A stretch of DNA of 64,000 bases, from the NCBI GenBank assembly GCA_013003115.1, contig JABDLF010000002.1, positions 68,186 to 132,185 of the forward strand, in the 5' to 3' direction. A program made the position numbers and the translations under genes. Under the pieces are notes generated by a model. That model was not told the DNA's origin. It was given only the letters and a program-made list of their open reading frames with translations, and ran no database searches. This document shows, one piece after another, positions 16,500 to 27,438 of the stretch. The stretch comes from Gammaproteobacteria bacterium (GTDB lineage: Bacteria; Pseudomonadota; Gammaproteobacteria; Steroidobacterales; JABDLF01). The stretch's first letter is position 1; the number at the start of each line of letters is the position of its first letter.

Positions 16500-19106
16500 A
16501 TGGCATCGACAGAATCCGCATCCCGGCACACGCCTATGATGCGTCAGTACCTGAAAATCAAGGCAGCGCATCCCGATCAGCTGCTGTTCTATCGAATGGG
16601 CGATTTCTACGAGTTATTTTATGACGATGCGCGCAAGGCGGCCCGGCTGCTGGACATCGCCCTGACCGCGCGCGGCAAATCCGGGGGCGAACCAATCCCG
16701 ATGGCCGGCGTCCCCTACCATAGCGCCGATGGCTATCTCGCCCGTCTTGTACGCCTGGGCGAATCCATCGCGATCTGCGAACAGGTTGGCGACCCCGCCA
16801 CCAGTCGCGGTCCTGTCGACCGGGCGGTAACGCGTATCATCACGCCCGGCACAGTCACCGACAATGCCCTCCTCGATGAACGCCAGGATAACTTTCTCGC
16901 TGCCATCGCCGCGAATGCCGATGGCAGTATGGGCATGGCGTGGCTGGACCTTGCGAGCGGTCGATTTCACGTCGTCGCGCTGGATGACATTGACGCGCTG
17001 ATGGCGGAGCTCGAACGCCTCGATCCGGCCGAACTGCTGGTCAATGAAGACATGCCGCTGCCAGCGGCAATCGAGCAACGCAAGGGCGTGCGCAGGCGCC
17101 CGCCCTGGCACTTTGAGGCCGAGGAAGGCTATCGGCAGCTGTGCGCCCAACTTGGAACCCGGGATCTCAAAGCCTTCGGCTGCGACGATCAGCCACTGCT
17201 GATCGCGGCCGCCGCGAGTCTTTTGCAGTACGCAAAAGATACGCAGCTAAGTGCGATGCCACACGTACACGCGTTGGTGACCGAGCGCCGCGCAGACAGC
17301 GTTATTCTCGACGCCACGACGCGGCGCAACCTCGAAATCGAAAAGAGCCTTGCCGGTGACGACAGCCTCACCCTCGCTGGCGTTATGGATCGCTGCGCGA
17401 CGCCCATGGGTAGCCGCTGCCTGAGAAGGTGGCTGCAGCGACCGCTGCGTGACCAGCAGGTATTGAATGAACGCCTCGATGCCGTTGAAGCCTTTTGCAA
17501 TAACAGCAGCAACGCGAGTGACGAAATCGCCGCGCGCCTGCGCAACGTCGGAGACACGGAGCGCATACTGGCCCGCGTTGCCCTGCGCTCTGCGCGTCCG
17601 CGAGACCTCGCGAACCTGCGGGATGCCCTTGCCGAGACTCCCGCCATCAAGTCAGTTCTCGGCGACATGGGTAGCGGTCGGCTCACCGAACTCGCCCATG
17701 CCGCAGGTGAGCACGCCGAGATAGCAACCATGTTGAACGATGCCCTGGTAGAAACGCCGGCGCTCGTGCTGCGTGAAGGCGGCGTCATCGCGGACGGGTT
17801 TGATACCGAACTCGATGAATACCGTGGGCTGCAGACAAACGCCAGCGAGTATCTTGCCGACCTCGAACAACGAGAGCGCGAGCGCACAGGCGTCGCCACG
17901 CTCAAGGTGGGTTACAACCGCGTTCATGGCTATTACATCGAAATCGGCCGCAGCCGCGACCTTGACGTGCCACCCGAATACCAGCGACGCCAGACGCTGA
18001 AAAACGCTGAGCGCTACATTACGCCGGAGCTCAAGGAATTTGAGGACAAGGTGCTGAGCGCGAAAGAACGGGCGCTGGCACGCGAAAAACATATTTACGA
18101 GACGCTTATCGACCGCCTCGCCGACAACCTGACAGAGTTGCAAAATACCAGCGCGGCGCTGGCCGAGGCCGACGTACTTCTCAATCTCGCGGCGCGGGCT
18201 ATGAAGCTATCCCTTGTAAGGCCAGCACTCACCGACAGCGCAAGCATCGAGATTGAGGCAGGTCGGCACCTCGTAGTCGAGCAGGTGCTGGACTATCCGT
18301 TCGTGGCCAACGACCTGCTCATGAGTGACCAGCGCCGGATGCTCATCATTACGGGGCCAAACATGGGTGGCAAGTCCACGTTTATGCGCCAGGCAGCGCT
18401 CATCGTCGTACTGGCGCGCATCGGAAGCTTCGTCCCTGCCGGGCGTGCAACCATTGGCGCCATCGACCGCATCTTCTCGCGCATCGGCGCGCAGGACGAT
18501 CTCGCCGGCGGGCGCTCCACCTTCATGGTCGAAATGAGCGAGACTGCCAATATCTTGAACCACGCCACCCGCTCGAGCCTTGTTCTCATGGACGAGGTTG
18601 GTCGCGGCACCAGCACTTTTGACGGCCTGTCACTCGCCTGGGCGGCCGCCCATTACATTGGTGAGAAAATTGGCGCGTTGACGTTGTTTGCAACCCATTA
18701 CTTTGAGCTGACCGGGCTCTCTGAAGAACTGCCGCGCTGCGCAAACGTGCATCTGGATGCGAGCGAGCACGACGGCACGCTGGTCTTCATGCATGCCGTC
18801 AAGGATGGACCCGCCGACCGCAGCTACGGGCTGCAGGTCGCGGCGCTCGCAGGTGTGCCGCGCGACGTCGTGAACAAGGCCAGCGCATACCTCGCGAAAC
18901 TTGAAGAGCCCTCGCCTGCCCGCGACGATGCGGGACCAACATCGCGCGCGGCGGCCACCGCGCGCGCCCAGGCAGAACTGCCCTTTGCCGAGAGCGGCGT
19001 GAAACATCCGGTTCTCGAGGCGCTCGCCGCTGCCGATCCCGACGCCCTTAGCCCGCGCGAGGCGCTTGCTCTGCTTTACCGCCTTCAGAAAGAGCTGAAA
19101 GAATAA
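16500..19106 (+). CDS. mutS: DNA mismatch repair protein MutS
   Basis: 868 aa from the ATG at 16500. The frame is open from 16326, but the upstream residues do not resemble MutS, whereas [20 protein letters not shown] is the family N-terminus. The mismatch-reading Phe-x-Glu motif lies in [15 protein letters not shown]. The ATPase has Walker [10 protein letters not shown] and Walker [17 protein letters not shown]. MutS recognises mismatches and recruits MutL. It is convergent with the hydrolase gene, with only 17 bases between their stops. Confidence 0.96.
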   Translation: MASTESASRHTPMMRQYLKIKAAHPDQLLFYRMGDFYELFYDDARKAARLLDIALTARGKSGGEPIPMAGVPYHSADGYLARLVRLGESIAICEQVGDPATSRGPVDRAVTRIITPGTVTDNALLDERQDNFLAAIAANADGSMGMAWLDLASGRFHVVALDDIDALMAELERLDPAELLVNEDMPLPAAIEQRKGVRRRPPWHFEAEEGYRQLCAQLGTRDLKAFGCDDQPLLIAAAASLLQYAKDTQLSAMPHVHALVTERRADSVILDATTRRNLEIEKSLAGDDSLTLAGVMDRCATPMGSRCLRRWLQRPLRDQQVLNERLDAVEAFCNNSSNASDEIAARLRNVGDTERILARVALRSARPRDLANLRDALAETPAIKSVLGDMGSGRLTELAHAAGEHAEIATMLNDALVETPALVLREGGVIADGFDTELDEYRGLQTNASEYLADLEQRERERTGVATLKVGYNRVHGYYIEIGRSRDLDVPPEYQRRQTLKNAERYITPELKEFEDKVLSAKERALAREKHIYETLIDRLADNLTELQNTSAALAEADVLLNLAARAMKLSLVRPALTDSASIEIEAGRHLVVEQVLDYPFVANDLLMSDQRRMLIITGPNMGGKSTFMRQAALIVVLARIGSFVPAGRATIGAIDRIFSRIGAQDDLAGGRSTFMVEMSETANILNHATRSSLVLMDEVGRGTSTFDGLSLAWAAAHYIGEKIGALTLFATHYFELTGLSEELPRCANVHLDASEHDGTLVFMHAVKDGPADRSYGLQVAALAGVPRDVVNKASAYLAKLEEPSPARDDAGPTSRAAATARAQAELPFAESGVKHPVLEALAAADPDALSPREALALLYRLQKELKE

Positions 19107-19123
19107 GTCGATCGCGGCCGAAA

Positions 19124-19759
19124 CTAGCGTCGAAAGCGACCATGAGATAAGAAAAACGCGATCTGCGCAGCGACGCGTGCGCTGAATAGCGCGCTGGTAT
19201 GGCTCACGGGCAACGCAATGGCATCGGTCGCTCCCGGCAACTCGGTTTCGCAAAGGCTCACCGTGCCGTCGTTGGGAACATCAATGTGCCCGACTGTGCG
19301 CCCGAGCCCGACGCTGCGGATACCGGCTATTACGCCTGCTTCGGCGTCTGCCTGCCAGGTTCTTCTGGCGGGCGCTATCAGCGTTTCACAAACGGCCTTA
19401 CCCAGCACCCGCCTGGCCAGCGGCACTCGCGCGACGGTGGCCGCCACCGCCGATCCCTGAATGGGTGAGCAAAGAAGAACGGCGCGGCCGGGGCGCGGGA
19501 GGCCGAGGGTATGCGCAAGCTCGTGGATGACCACGCCGCCGAGGCTGTGCCCGACGAAATGCACATCGCCGGCCGGCTGTCTGTCAACGAAATCTGCGAG
19601 CTGCGCCACAATTTCCGGCAGCGAATCACGAACAGACGCGTAGTTGAAGCTGGCCGTTGGCCAGTCCGTCTGTGCCTTGAGATGACGCTTGATCAGAAAG
19701 GTCTCGACGCCGGTCATCCACAGGCCGTGAACGATGACTACGGTTGCTTTCTCTGGCAT
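19124..19759 (-). CDS. Alpha/beta-hydrolase, lipase-like
   Basis: 211 aa from the ATG at 19759; a TTG at 19786 would add 9 residues. The N-terminal strand VVIVHGLWMTGVE and the nucleophile elbow VGHSLGGVV identify the alpha/beta-hydrolase fold. The probable acid is in DVPNDGTVS and the His in PVSHTSAL near the end. No signal peptide is seen, so it is probably cytoplasmic. It follows aspS on the same strand by 30 bases and may be co-transcribed. The substrate cannot be told from the sequence. Confidence 0.75.
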   Translation of the reverse strand: MPEKATVVIVHGLWMTGVETFLIKRHLKAQTDWPTASFNYASVRDSLPEIVAQLADFVDRQPAGDVHFVGHSLGGVVIHELAHTLGLPRPGRAVLLCSPIQGSAVAATVARVPLARRVLGKAVCETLIAPARRTWQADAEAGVIAGIRSVGLGRTVGHIDVPNDGTVSLCETELPGATDAIALPVSHTSALFSARVAAQIAFFLSHGRFRR

Positions 19760-19789
19760 GAATCCAAGGCACCCGCTGGCGTCCAATCG

Positions 19790-21565
19790 CTAGCCGTTCT
19801 CCGGCCGCGCGCGTAGCTTAATGCCCACCTCGCGCAGCTGCGGTTCGCTAACGCGACCCGGCGCGTTGGTGAGCAGGCAGGCGGCTGTCTGGGTCTTGGG
19901 AAACGCGATCACATCCCTGATACTCTCGGCGCCGGCCATGAGCATGACCAGGCGATCAAGTCCGAATGCAATGCCGCCATGTGGCGGGCACCCGTACTGA
20001 AGCGCGTCCAGGAGAAATCCAAATTTCTCTCGCGCTTCTTCCTCACCGATATCGAGCAGATCAAAAACTGTTTTTTGCATTAGCTGGTTGTGAATACGAA
20101 CCGAGCCGCCGCCGAGCTCCGTACCGTTCATAACCATGTCGTAGGCTCGTGACGTTACTTCGGCGAGATTGCCGTGCAGCGCCGCCGGATCGTCCGTAGC
20201 CGGCGCGGTAAAAGGGTGATGCAGTGAGAACCAGCGCTTCTCTTTGGCATCATATTCGAACATCGGAAAATCAACGACCCACAGCGGCGCCCAGCCATCT
20301 CTTACCAGCTTGCAGTCGTGACCGATCCTGACCCTGAGAGCACCGAGGGCGTCATTGACGATGTTTGCCTTGTCCGCACCAAAGAACACGAGATCATTGC
20401 TTGCGGCATTGGTGCGCTTCAATATTTCACTGACCGCGGCATCGGGGAGAAACTTGAGAATCGGCGACTGCAGGCCGTCACGTCCCGCATCGATGTCGTT
20501 CACCTTAATGTAGGCCAGCCCGCGCGCGCCGTAGCGGCCTACGAACTCCGTGTAAACATCGATGTCCTTGCGGCTGAGGCTCGCGCCGCCAGGCAAACGC
20601 AGTGCCGCCACCCTGCCCTCGGGATCCTTCGCGGGGCCGGCGAATACCTTGAACTCGACGTCCTGCATCAAATCCGCAACTTCGACGAGCTCCAGATCGA
20701 TACGCAGGTCCGGCTTGTCGCTGCCGAAGCGACGCATGGCCTCGGCGTAGCTCATACGCGGAAACGGATCGGGCAGATTTACGTCCATCACCGTCTTGAA
20801 CAACTCGCGAATCAGCTCTTCCATCAGCCCGGTAATCTGTGCCTCGTCCATGAAGGAGGTTTCGACATCGAGCTGCGTAAATTCGGGCTGGCGATCCGCT
20901 CGCAGGTCTTCGTCGCGGAAACAGCGCACGATCTGGTAGTAGCGATCGAGACCCGACATCATCAGCAGCTGCTTGAACAGCTGCGGCGACTGTGGCAAAG
21001 CAAAGAACTTGCCCTGGTGCGTGCGGCTTGGCACCAGGTAGTCGCGCGCACCCTCCGGCGTTGCGCGCGTGAGCATTGGCGTTTCCACGTCAACGAAACC
21101 GTGTTTATCCATGAACTCACGCAGCACGTGGGTCACACGGTGTCTCAGCAACAGACGTTGCTGCATTTCTTCACGTCGCAAGTCCAGGTAGCGATACTTC
21201 AGGCGCAGGTCTTCGCCGGCATGCTCGTCGTGATGAAACGGCGGCGTCTCCGACGCATTGAGCACTTCCAGTTCGCTGGCCAGCACTTCAACCTTGCCGC
21301 TGGCGAGACTCTCATTGACCGTGCCGTCCGGGCGGGGCCTGACCTTGCCCCTGACCCGCAAAACATATTCGCTGCGCACCCTCTCGGCGGTGGCAAAAAT
21401 CTCTTCGGCATCAGGGTCAAAGACGATCTGCAGCAGACCCTCGCGGTCGCGCAGATCAATGAAAATCACGCCACCGTGGTCACGGCGCCGGTGCACCCAG
21501 CCACAGACCTCGACTTCGGAATCCGTCAGGGTTTCATTGACCTGGCCGCAATAATGGCTGCGCAT
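19790..21565 (-). CDS. aspS: Aspartyl-tRNA synthetase
   Basis: 591 aa, a class II synthetase of the bacterial type. The N-terminal OB-fold binds the anticodon ([20 protein letters not shown]). Motif 2 is in [19 protein letters not shown], the GAD insertion lies in the middle, and motif 3 is [14 protein letters not shown]. The start is ATG at 21565. It lies downstream of the FmdB-DUF502 pair, an arrangement common in gammaproteobacteria. Discrimination for tRNA-Asp alone versus Asp/Asn was not assessed. Confidence 0.96.
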   Translation of the reverse strand: MRSHYCGQVNETLTDSEVEVCGWVHRRRDHGGVIFIDLRDREGLLQIVFDPDAEEIFATAERVRSEYVLRVRGKVRPRPDGTVNESLASGKVEVLASELEVLNASETPPFHHDEHAGEDLRLKYRYLDLRREEMQQRLLLRHRVTHVLREFMDKHGFVDVETPMLTRATPEGARDYLVPSRTHQGKFFALPQSPQLFKQLLMMSGLDRYYQIVRCFRDEDLRADRQPEFTQLDVETSFMDEAQITGLMEELIRELFKTVMDVNLPDPFPRMSYAEAMRRFGSDKPDLRIDLELVEVADLMQDVEFKVFAGPAKDPEGRVAALRLPGGASLSRKDIDVYTEFVGRYGARGLAYIKVNDIDAGRDGLQSPILKFLPDAAVSEILKRTNAASNDLVFFGADKANIVNDALGALRVRIGHDCKLVRDGWAPLWVVDFPMFEYDAKEKRWFSLHHPFTAPATDDPAALHGNLAEVTSRAYDMVMNGTELGGGSVRIHNQLMQKTVFDLLDIGEEEAREKFGFLLDALQYGCPPHGGIAFGLDRLVMLMAGAESIRDVIAFPKTQTAACLLTNAPGRVSEPQLREVGIKLRARPENG

Positions 21566-21632
21566 TGTTTAATCCGGGGATAGATCGGGGCGCGTTTCGG
21601 CGACCCCGGGGGGTGTGAAAAGGCCGGAAATG

Positions 21633-22280
21633 TTAAGCCCTGGGCGGTGGCGGCGCAAGCTTGCTGTCCTGCGCCGGGTCTCGCCACTCGGGCACAACAA
21701 CGCCGAGAGAAATAATCATTCTGAGGGCCGCATCAACGGTCATGTCCAGCTCAATCACATCCGCACGGGGAACCATGACGATGAAGCCCGAGGTGGGATT
21801 CGGCGTGGTTGGCACAAACACGCACAGCACTTCCCTGCTTGTTTTTACCTGCACTTCGCCCACTTCGGTCGCGGTCTGAAACGCCAGTGACCAGACGCCC
21901 TCGCGCGGATAAGGGATTAGCAGCACTTTCTTGAAGGACTGACCACCCTCAGAAAACATCGTCTCTGCGACCTGCTTGGCGCCCGAATACACGCTGCGGA
22001 TCAGCGGTATGCGCGCAAGCAATGACTCCCAGCCACCGAGGATCTTGCGTCCCAGCAGGTTTGTGACCAGCAGCCCGGTCACGACCAGCAGAGTCAGGGT
22101 GAGTATGAGGCCGAGTCCGGGAATATGGATGCCCAGCATGTTCTCCGGGCGATAAGCCTCGGGCAGCAGCAGGAGACTGCGATCCATAAACCCGATCAGG
22201 ATTTTCAGAATCAGGAATGTAATGCCAAGCGGCACCCAGATGAGCAGGCCCGCAACCAGGTATTTGCGCAGGGTCTTCAT
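21633..22280 (-). CDS. DUF502 family membrane protein
   Basis: 215 aa. Two hydrophobic segments (about residues 8-28, LVAGLLIWVPLGITFLILK, and 55-75) anchor it in the inner membrane. The conserved DUF502 parts include IPLIRSVYSGAKQVAETMF, VLIPYPREGVWSLAFQT and VPTTPNPTSGFI. The function of the family is not established. It lies between an FmdB-type zinc ribbon gene and aspS on the same strand, a conserved neighbourhood. A likely small operon. Confidence 0.85.
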   Translation of the reverse strand: MKTLRKYLVAGLLIWVPLGITFLILKILIGFMDRSLLLLPEAYRPENMLGIHIPGLGLILTLTLLVVTGLLVTNLLGRKILGGWESLLARIPLIRSVYSGAKQVAETMFSEGGQSFKKVLLIPYPREGVWSLAFQTATEVGEVQVKTSREVLCVFVPTTPNPTSGFIVMVPRADVIELDMTVDAALRMIISLGVVVPEWRDPAQDSKLAPPPPRA

Positions 22281-22365
22281 TGCCAGAGCTTAACAAATAA
22301 AGCGGAGCGCCGGCCGCTCCGCTGTGCACGCCTGACCGCAGGCCGGGAGTGCAGATCCGGCCAGG

Positions 22366-22725
22366 CTACGTATCGCTTTTCTTCGCGGCAGGTTTCTTTT
22401 CTGTGGCAGCACCAGCCGATGAGTCTGATTTGCCGGACACCGGGTTGCCGGAGCCGCTGTCCTCTTTGGTCTTCTTGCCACCGTCAGCGGTTTTCTCAGA
22501 GCTAGCGGACTTGTCGCCGTCGCCCGCGATGTTGCGACGCTTGTCTTTCTTGAAGTCGGTCTCGTACCAGCCGCCGCCCTTCAATCGAAACTGCGGCGCC
22601 GACACAAGCTTTTTCAACTCGTCTTTGCTGCACGCGGGACACTTGACCAGCACCGGCTCGCTGATCTTTTGCAGCGCATCCATCTGGTGGCCACATTCCT
22701 GGCATTCGTATTCATAAATTGGCAT
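22366..22725 (-). CDS. FmdB-type zinc ribbon protein
   Basis: 119 aa. The N-terminus MPIYEYECQECGHQMDALQK with a second CPAC pair forms the small zinc ribbon of the FmdB/CxxC-SSSS family. After about residue 55 the protein becomes a Lys/Ser/Gly-rich, low-complexity tail that is probably disordered. The family was named for a putative regulator of formamidase, but its function is not settled. It is the first gene of the DUF502-aspS group and is divergent from the membrane-protein gene at 22840. Confidence 0.85.
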   Translation of the reverse strand: MPIYEYECQECGHQMDALQKISEPVLVKCPACSKDELKKLVSAPQFRLKGGGWYETDFKKDKRRNIAGDGDKSASSEKTADGGKKTKEDSGSGNPVSGKSDSSAGAATEKKPAAKKSDT

Positions 22726-22839
22726 TTAGGCGCTATCCCTCGGGAGTTATGCCCGACAGTATGGTGCCGTTGCCGTCGGATTCAAGTAGTCTTGCCTGCA
22801 AACCCGCCCGCACCCGGTCATTCAAGCGAACGAGCAGAC

Positions 22840-24759
22840 ATGGAATTACTGGTACTCCTGCCCCTCATTGGCTGGATCACATTGTGGAAACGAATCTTGG
22901 GCCTGTCGCTGTCCTCGGCCGCACTGCATGTTGTCAGCGCAATCATCCTGGTGCTTTTCCTTGGCGGCCTGGCAGGCCAGCTGCCGGCCATGCGGCTTGT
23001 GTTGCTTTTGGCCGGAACAGTCGCGCTGATCCACGAGCTGGCACGGCACCGAAACCAGTTTCTCGCCTCACTCTCATCGGTGCCCATGGTTGTTTTCCTC
23101 GTGTTGTGCGTGATCTATCCGCTCATTCACGGTGGTTCCGAGTTTCGCTACTACGATGAATTCTCACACTGGGGAATTAACCTCAGGGACATGGTGGCCC
23201 TGGGTGGATTCTGGGGCGCGGACACCAACAGCATGCACCCCACCTATCCTCCGGGCATCACGCTTTGGCAGTACTTTTTTGCGTTTAGCTGGCCGCCTAA
23301 AGAAAGCGCTGCCTATTTCGCGCAATTCACCTTGCTGCTCGCGCCTGTGTTGGTGCTTTTCCAGTCCATGAGCTGGAAGCACGCCGGCTGGATTGTCGGC
23401 GTCGTTGTGCTCATTTTTTTCTCTCTCGGAAACTACGGTCTGGGCATCGCAAGCCTGTACAACGACCATATTGTCTCGGTGTTTCTGGCCGGCACCTTCC
23501 TCAATTTCATGGCACAACCACGAGACAGCGGCAACTCGAAGTTATTGCTCTATCTGCTGCCACTTTCAGCGCTGGCACTGACAAAGAATGCAGGGCTGTT
23601 AATGGCATTGGCGCTGCCATTCCTGTTTTTTGCCCTGCACCTTGTTCGTAATCATCAGCGTGTACTTAAAGACAAGCGCGTCATAGTGATGGGATTGCTG
23701 TTGTTGTCTTCGTGGCTCGCGGGACCGCTCCTGGTCAGTGCCACCTGGTCAGCCAATCGGCAAGCTTTGGGCGCTGTCGAGAGCCGCGTCAATCCAGTAG
23801 GGATTTTTGCAATCCTGAGCGGCAAAGCAAAGCTTGAAGATCCGCAACGAGCCGAGTTGGCAAAAGACATGTTTCGCGACGTGTTTTTTAATCTGCAGAT
23901 TAGCAAGAACGAGGTGTCGGGCGAGTTTAACGAGTTTAATTACCAGCTGATGCCTCGCTACGACGACCGCTTCAAATTGACCACTTTCTGGTTCCTGGTT
24001 TTCTTTGCGGCCTGGTCAGTATTGCTTGCCTGGTTTCTGCTACCTGCCCGCCTGCGCATGGAGTGGGCGATCGGGCTTTCCGGCATGCTTGGGATCGCGC
24101 TGGTATACATAGGAATTCTGTATCTCACCTATCTTTTTTACCGCGCCAATCTGGTCTCATATGTGCGCTACGTGCACACGGTGCTTTTACCCTTGTTGCT
24201 GGTGGCCTTCGCACCCTTGCTACCGGCCTTCACCGGGACGTCAGAGTCATCGACCGTATTGCGCAAACCGGTGCTTGCGTCGCGCCGGCCCGTCATTTTC
24301 GCGGCGGCACTGATCGCGCTGCTGGTCATCGAACAACCTTACTATCAGACGCTGCTACCCAACCCCGGTGAAAATCTCACACGCTTTCGGGCCTACATAA
24401 AGGAAACGGCTACTACGTTAAGACACAGGGTGGGCGAACAGCGATTATGGCTCTACCTTCCGGACGAAGATCAGCACAATTTCATGTCGCGCGTGATGCT
24501 CTACGAACTGTCTCCCACACCAACTACGATCAATCGTGATTTTTCGTTTTTTGACACGCCCCGACAAGCGCTGCTATCGGAATGGGCCAGGCACGACTTC
24601 GTTTGGGTTGCGTACCAGGACGAAAAGGTCGACGAAGCGCTTCGTAATCTGGTTGGCGGGGAACTCGGCGAGCGCTTTTATCGCGTCGTGGAGCAAGACG
24701 GCCAACTAAAAGTGGTCCACGCCTCGTTGCAGAACAGCGAGCCCGGTTCCACTGAGTGA
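22840..24759 (+). CDS. Polytopic membrane protein, possible GT-C glycosyltransferase
   Basis: 639 aa from the ATG at 22840; the open frame begins upstream, but those residues run through the divergent promoter region. About 11-13 hydrophobic segments fill residues 1-500, and a soluble domain ends the protein. The first large extracytoplasmic loop has the acidic motif YYDEFSHWGINLRDM, reminiscent of the catalytic Asp/Glu loop of GT-C lipid-sugar glycosyltransferases. I cannot assign a named family. No cell-surface polysaccharide genes lie nearby, so the acceptor is unknown. It converges on clpB. Confidence 0.6.
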   Translation: MELLVLLPLIGWITLWKRILGLSLSSAALHVVSAIILVLFLGGLAGQLPAMRLVLLLAGTVALIHELARHRNQFLASLSSVPMVVFLVLCVIYPLIHGGSEFRYYDEFSHWGINLRDMVALGGFWGADTNSMHPTYPPGITLWQYFFAFSWPPKESAAYFAQFTLLLAPVLVLFQSMSWKHAGWIVGVVVLIFFSLGNYGLGIASLYNDHIVSVFLAGTFLNFMAQPRDSGNSKLLLYLLPLSALALTKNAGLLMALALPFLFFALHLVRNHQRVLKDKRVIVMGLLLLSSWLAGPLLVSATWSANRQALGAVESRVNPVGIFAILSGKAKLEDPQRAELAKDMFRDVFFNLQISKNEVSGEFNEFNYQLMPRYDDRFKLTTFWFLVFFAAWSVLLAWFLLPARLRMEWAIGLSGMLGIALVYIGILYLTYLFYRANLVSYVRYVHTVLLPLLLVAFAPLLPAFTGTSESSTVLRKPVLASRRPVIFAAALIALLVIEQPYYQTLLPNPGENLTRFRAYIKETATTLRHRVGEQRLWLYLPDEDQHNFMSRVMLYELSPTPTTINRDFSFFDTPRQALLSEWARHDFVWVAYQDEKVDEALRNLVGGELGERFYRVVEQDGQLKVVHASLQNSEPGSTE

Positions 24760-24776
24760 CGGCTGAGACGGCAGGA

Positions 24777-27356
24777 TCAGGCAGCCTTCTCAAAAGCCAG
24801 ACCGATATCCCTGCCATCCACGCTGATGCTGTCACCGGGCCCGAAGCGACCGGCGAGTATCTCCTGCGCCAGCGGATTCTCCACCTGCTGCTGGATGGCG
24901 CGCTTGAGCGGCCTTGCGCCGTACACAGGATCGTATCCTGCCTCGGTGAGCTTATCGAGCGCACGGTCTGTCAGCGCGATGTGCATATCGCGCTCGGCCA
25001 GGCGGGCACGCAGGTACCCAAGCTGGATTTCGACAATCTGCCGTATCTGCTCCTTGCTGAGCGCGTGAAAGACGACCATGTCGTCGACGCGATTGATGAA
25101 CTCGGGGCGGAAATGCTGACTGACGACTTCCATGACAGCATCTTTCATGCGCGCATAGTCCTCGTCGCCGGAAAGCGCCTGGATGCGCTCTGAACCGAGG
25201 TTGGAGGTCATGACTATTACGGTATTGCGAAAATCAACCGTGCGCCCATGACCGTCCGTAAGTCTGCCGTCATCAAGCACCTGCAGCAGGATATTAAAAA
25301 CATCGGGATGGGCCTTCTCGATCTCGTCGAGCAGGATCACCGAGTAAGGCTTGCGCCGGACCGCCTCCGTAAGATAGCCGCCCTCTTCATAGCCAACATA
25401 TCCGGGCGGCGCGCCGATGAGCCTCGCCACGGAGTGCTTTTCCATGAATTCCGACATGTCGATACGAACCATGGCGTCTTCCGTATCGAAAAGGAATGCT
25501 GCGAGCGCCTTGGTCAGCTCCGTCTTGCCTACGCCGGTAGGGCCCAGAAACAGGAAGGAACCGTTGGGGCGATTCGGGTCTGACAGTCCGGCGCGCGAGC
25601 GACGTATAGCGTTGGACACCGCGATAACGGCCTCCTGCTGCCCGACAACTCGTTTTTGCAGCGCGTCTTCCATGCGCAGCAGCTTGTCGCGTTCTCCTTC
25701 GAGCATGCGCGACACCGGAATACCGGTCCATTTCGAAACCACCTCGGCCACTTCCTCATCGCTGACACTGTTGCGCAGCAACGTGGGTTTTTTGGCTTCG
25801 ACGGCCCTGGCTTCGGTAAGCTGCTTTTCAAGCTCGGGAATCCGCCCGTACTGCAGCTCCGACATTCGCGTCAGATCATTCGCCCGGCGCGCCGTTTCCA
25901 GCTCGAGGCGCGCCCGCTCCAGATCTTCCTTGATTTGCGTGGCGCCCTGCATGGCGGCCTTCTCAGCCTTGTAAACTTCTTCGAAGTCCGCGAACTCTTT
26001 TTCCAGCGTGGAAATTTCGGTGTCCAGGGATTCCCGCCGCTTCGCCGAAGCCTCGTCCTTTTCTTTCTTCAGCGCTTCGCGTTCGATTTTCAGCTGAACA
26101 AGGCGTCTCTGGAGCTTGTCCATCGGCTCTGGCATGGAATCAATTTCCATACGGATGCGGGACGCAGCCTCGTCAATCAAATCGATGGCCTTGTCGGGCA
26201 GCTGGCGATCGCTGATGTAACGATGCGAAAGCGTCGCTGCAGCGATGATGGCAGGATCGGTAATCTCGACGCCGTGGTGCACTTCGTAACGTTCTTTCAG
26301 GCCACGCAAGATCGCCACCGTGTCCTCGACAGATGGCTCGTCAACCTGCACTTTCTGAAAACGCCTCTCCAGCGCAGCATCTTTCTCAACGTATTTACGA
26401 TACTCATCCAGAGTGGTGGCGCCAACGCAGTGCAGCTCACCGCGCGCCAGAGCGGGCTTCAGCATGTTGCCGGCGTCCATCGCACCCTCGGCCTTGCCCG
26501 CCCCCACCATCGTGTGAAGTTCATCCACAAAAAGAATGATCTGGCCTTCCTGCTTTGACAGGTCGCTGAGCACCGCCTTGAGTCGTTCCTCGAACTCGCC
26601 ACGGAACTTGGCCCCGGCGATGAGTGTACCCATGTCCAGCGCAAGGATGCGCTTGTTGCGCAGGCCTTCGGGAACCTCGCCATTAATGATGCGCTGAGCC
26701 AGCCCCTCGACGATGGCGGTCTTGCCAACGCCGGGCTCACCGATTAACACGGGGTTGTTCTTGGTGCGTCGCTGCAACACCTGGATAGTGCGCCGGATCT
26801 CGTCGTCTCTGCCGATAACCGGATCGAGCTTGCCCTGCTCGGCGCGCTCTGTGAGGTCCACGGTGAATCGCTCCAGTGCCTGGCGCGTGTCTTCGGCGTT
26901 GGCGTCAGTGACTTCCTCACCGCCGCGCACATCATCGATGGCTCGCTCCAGCGCGCCCTTCACCGCCCCGGCCTCACGCAGGGCGGCGCCCGCCGCGCCC
27001 TTGTCGTCCATGGCGGCAAGCACAAATAATTCACTGGAGATAAAGCTGTCGTTGCGTTTTTGCGCGAGCTTGTCCGTCAGATTCAGCAGCTTGCCGAGGT
27101 CATTGGAAAGGTGGATTTCACCGGCAGTGCCCTCAACCGTCGGAAGCCGATCGATTGCCTCACCCAGCTGGGAGCGCAGGACATTCACGTTGGCACCGGC
27201 CCGGGAGAGCAAATGGCGCACCGCGCCTCCCTGCTGGTCGAGCATTGCGACCATGAGGTGCGCGGGTTCCACATAAGCATGATCGCGGCCCAACGCCAGT
27301 GACTGCGCGTCCGAGAGCGCAAGCTGAAACTTGCTGGTGAATTTGTCCATTCGCAT
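24777..27356 (-). CDS. clpB: Chaperone ClpB (disaggregase)
   Basis: 859 aa, the normal length. It is a hexameric AAA+ unfoldase that works with DnaK to dissolve aggregates. The Clp N-domain starts [23 protein letters not shown]-1 has Walker [10 protein letters not shown], the coiled-coil middle domain spans about 405-525, and AAA-2 has GPTGVGKTE. No ClpP-binding loop was noted. The leader carries a clear sigma-32 promoter (27391-27418). The gene is downstream of rluD-pgeF, as in E. coli, but a ZIP transporter gene intervenes. Confidence 0.97.
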   Translation of the reverse strand: MRMDKFTSKFQLALSDAQSLALGRDHAYVEPAHLMVAMLDQQGGAVRHLLSRAGANVNVLRSQLGEAIDRLPTVEGTAGEIHLSNDLGKLLNLTDKLAQKRNDSFISSELFVLAAMDDKGAAGAALREAGAVKGALERAIDDVRGGEEVTDANAEDTRQALERFTVDLTERAEQGKLDPVIGRDDEIRRTIQVLQRRTKNNPVLIGEPGVGKTAIVEGLAQRIINGEVPEGLRNKRILALDMGTLIAGAKFRGEFEERLKAVLSDLSKQEGQIILFVDELHTMVGAGKAEGAMDAGNMLKPALARGELHCVGATTLDEYRKYVEKDAALERRFQKVQVDEPSVEDTVAILRGLKERYEVHHGVEITDPAIIAAATLSHRYISDRQLPDKAIDLIDEAASRIRMEIDSMPEPMDKLQRRLVQLKIEREALKKEKDEASAKRRESLDTEISTLEKEFADFEEVYKAEKAAMQGATQIKEDLERARLELETARRANDLTRMSELQYGRIPELEKQLTEARAVEAKKPTLLRNSVSDEEVAEVVSKWTGIPVSRMLEGERDKLLRMEDALQKRVVGQQEAVIAVSNAIRRSRAGLSDPNRPNGSFLFLGPTGVGKTELTKALAAFLFDTEDAMVRIDMSEFMEKHSVARLIGAPPGYVGYEEGGYLTEAVRRKPYSVILLDEIEKAHPDVFNILLQVLDDGRLTDGHGRTVDFRNTVIVMTSNLGSERIQALSGDEDYARMKDAVMEVVSQHFRPEFINRVDDMVVFHALSKEQIRQIVEIQLGYLRARLAERDMHIALTDRALDKLTEAGYDPVYGARPLKRAIQQQVENPLAQEILAGRFGPGDSISVDGRDIGLAFEKAA

Positions 27357-27390
27357 GAGTTGCCACCCGATTTTCTATTCGTTCCCGCAA

Positions 27391-27418
27391 AGATGGGGGC
27401 GCGCGGCGCCGATTCAAG
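27391..27418 (-). promoter_or_regulatory. Sigma-32 heat-shock promoter of clpB
   Basis: The minus strand reads CTTGAA (27418-27413), a 14-base spacer and CCCCATCT (27398-27391), an excellent match to the heat-shock sigma factor consensus. It lies about 35 bases before the clpB ATG, so clpB can be induced independently of the upstream genes. Confidence 0.85.
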
Positions 27419-27438
27419 CGCTGTAAGCCCGCGATTCG

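Noticed and set aside
20318-21583. Plus-strand open frame of 421 codons
   Set aside because: Antisense shadow of aspS without recognisable motifs.
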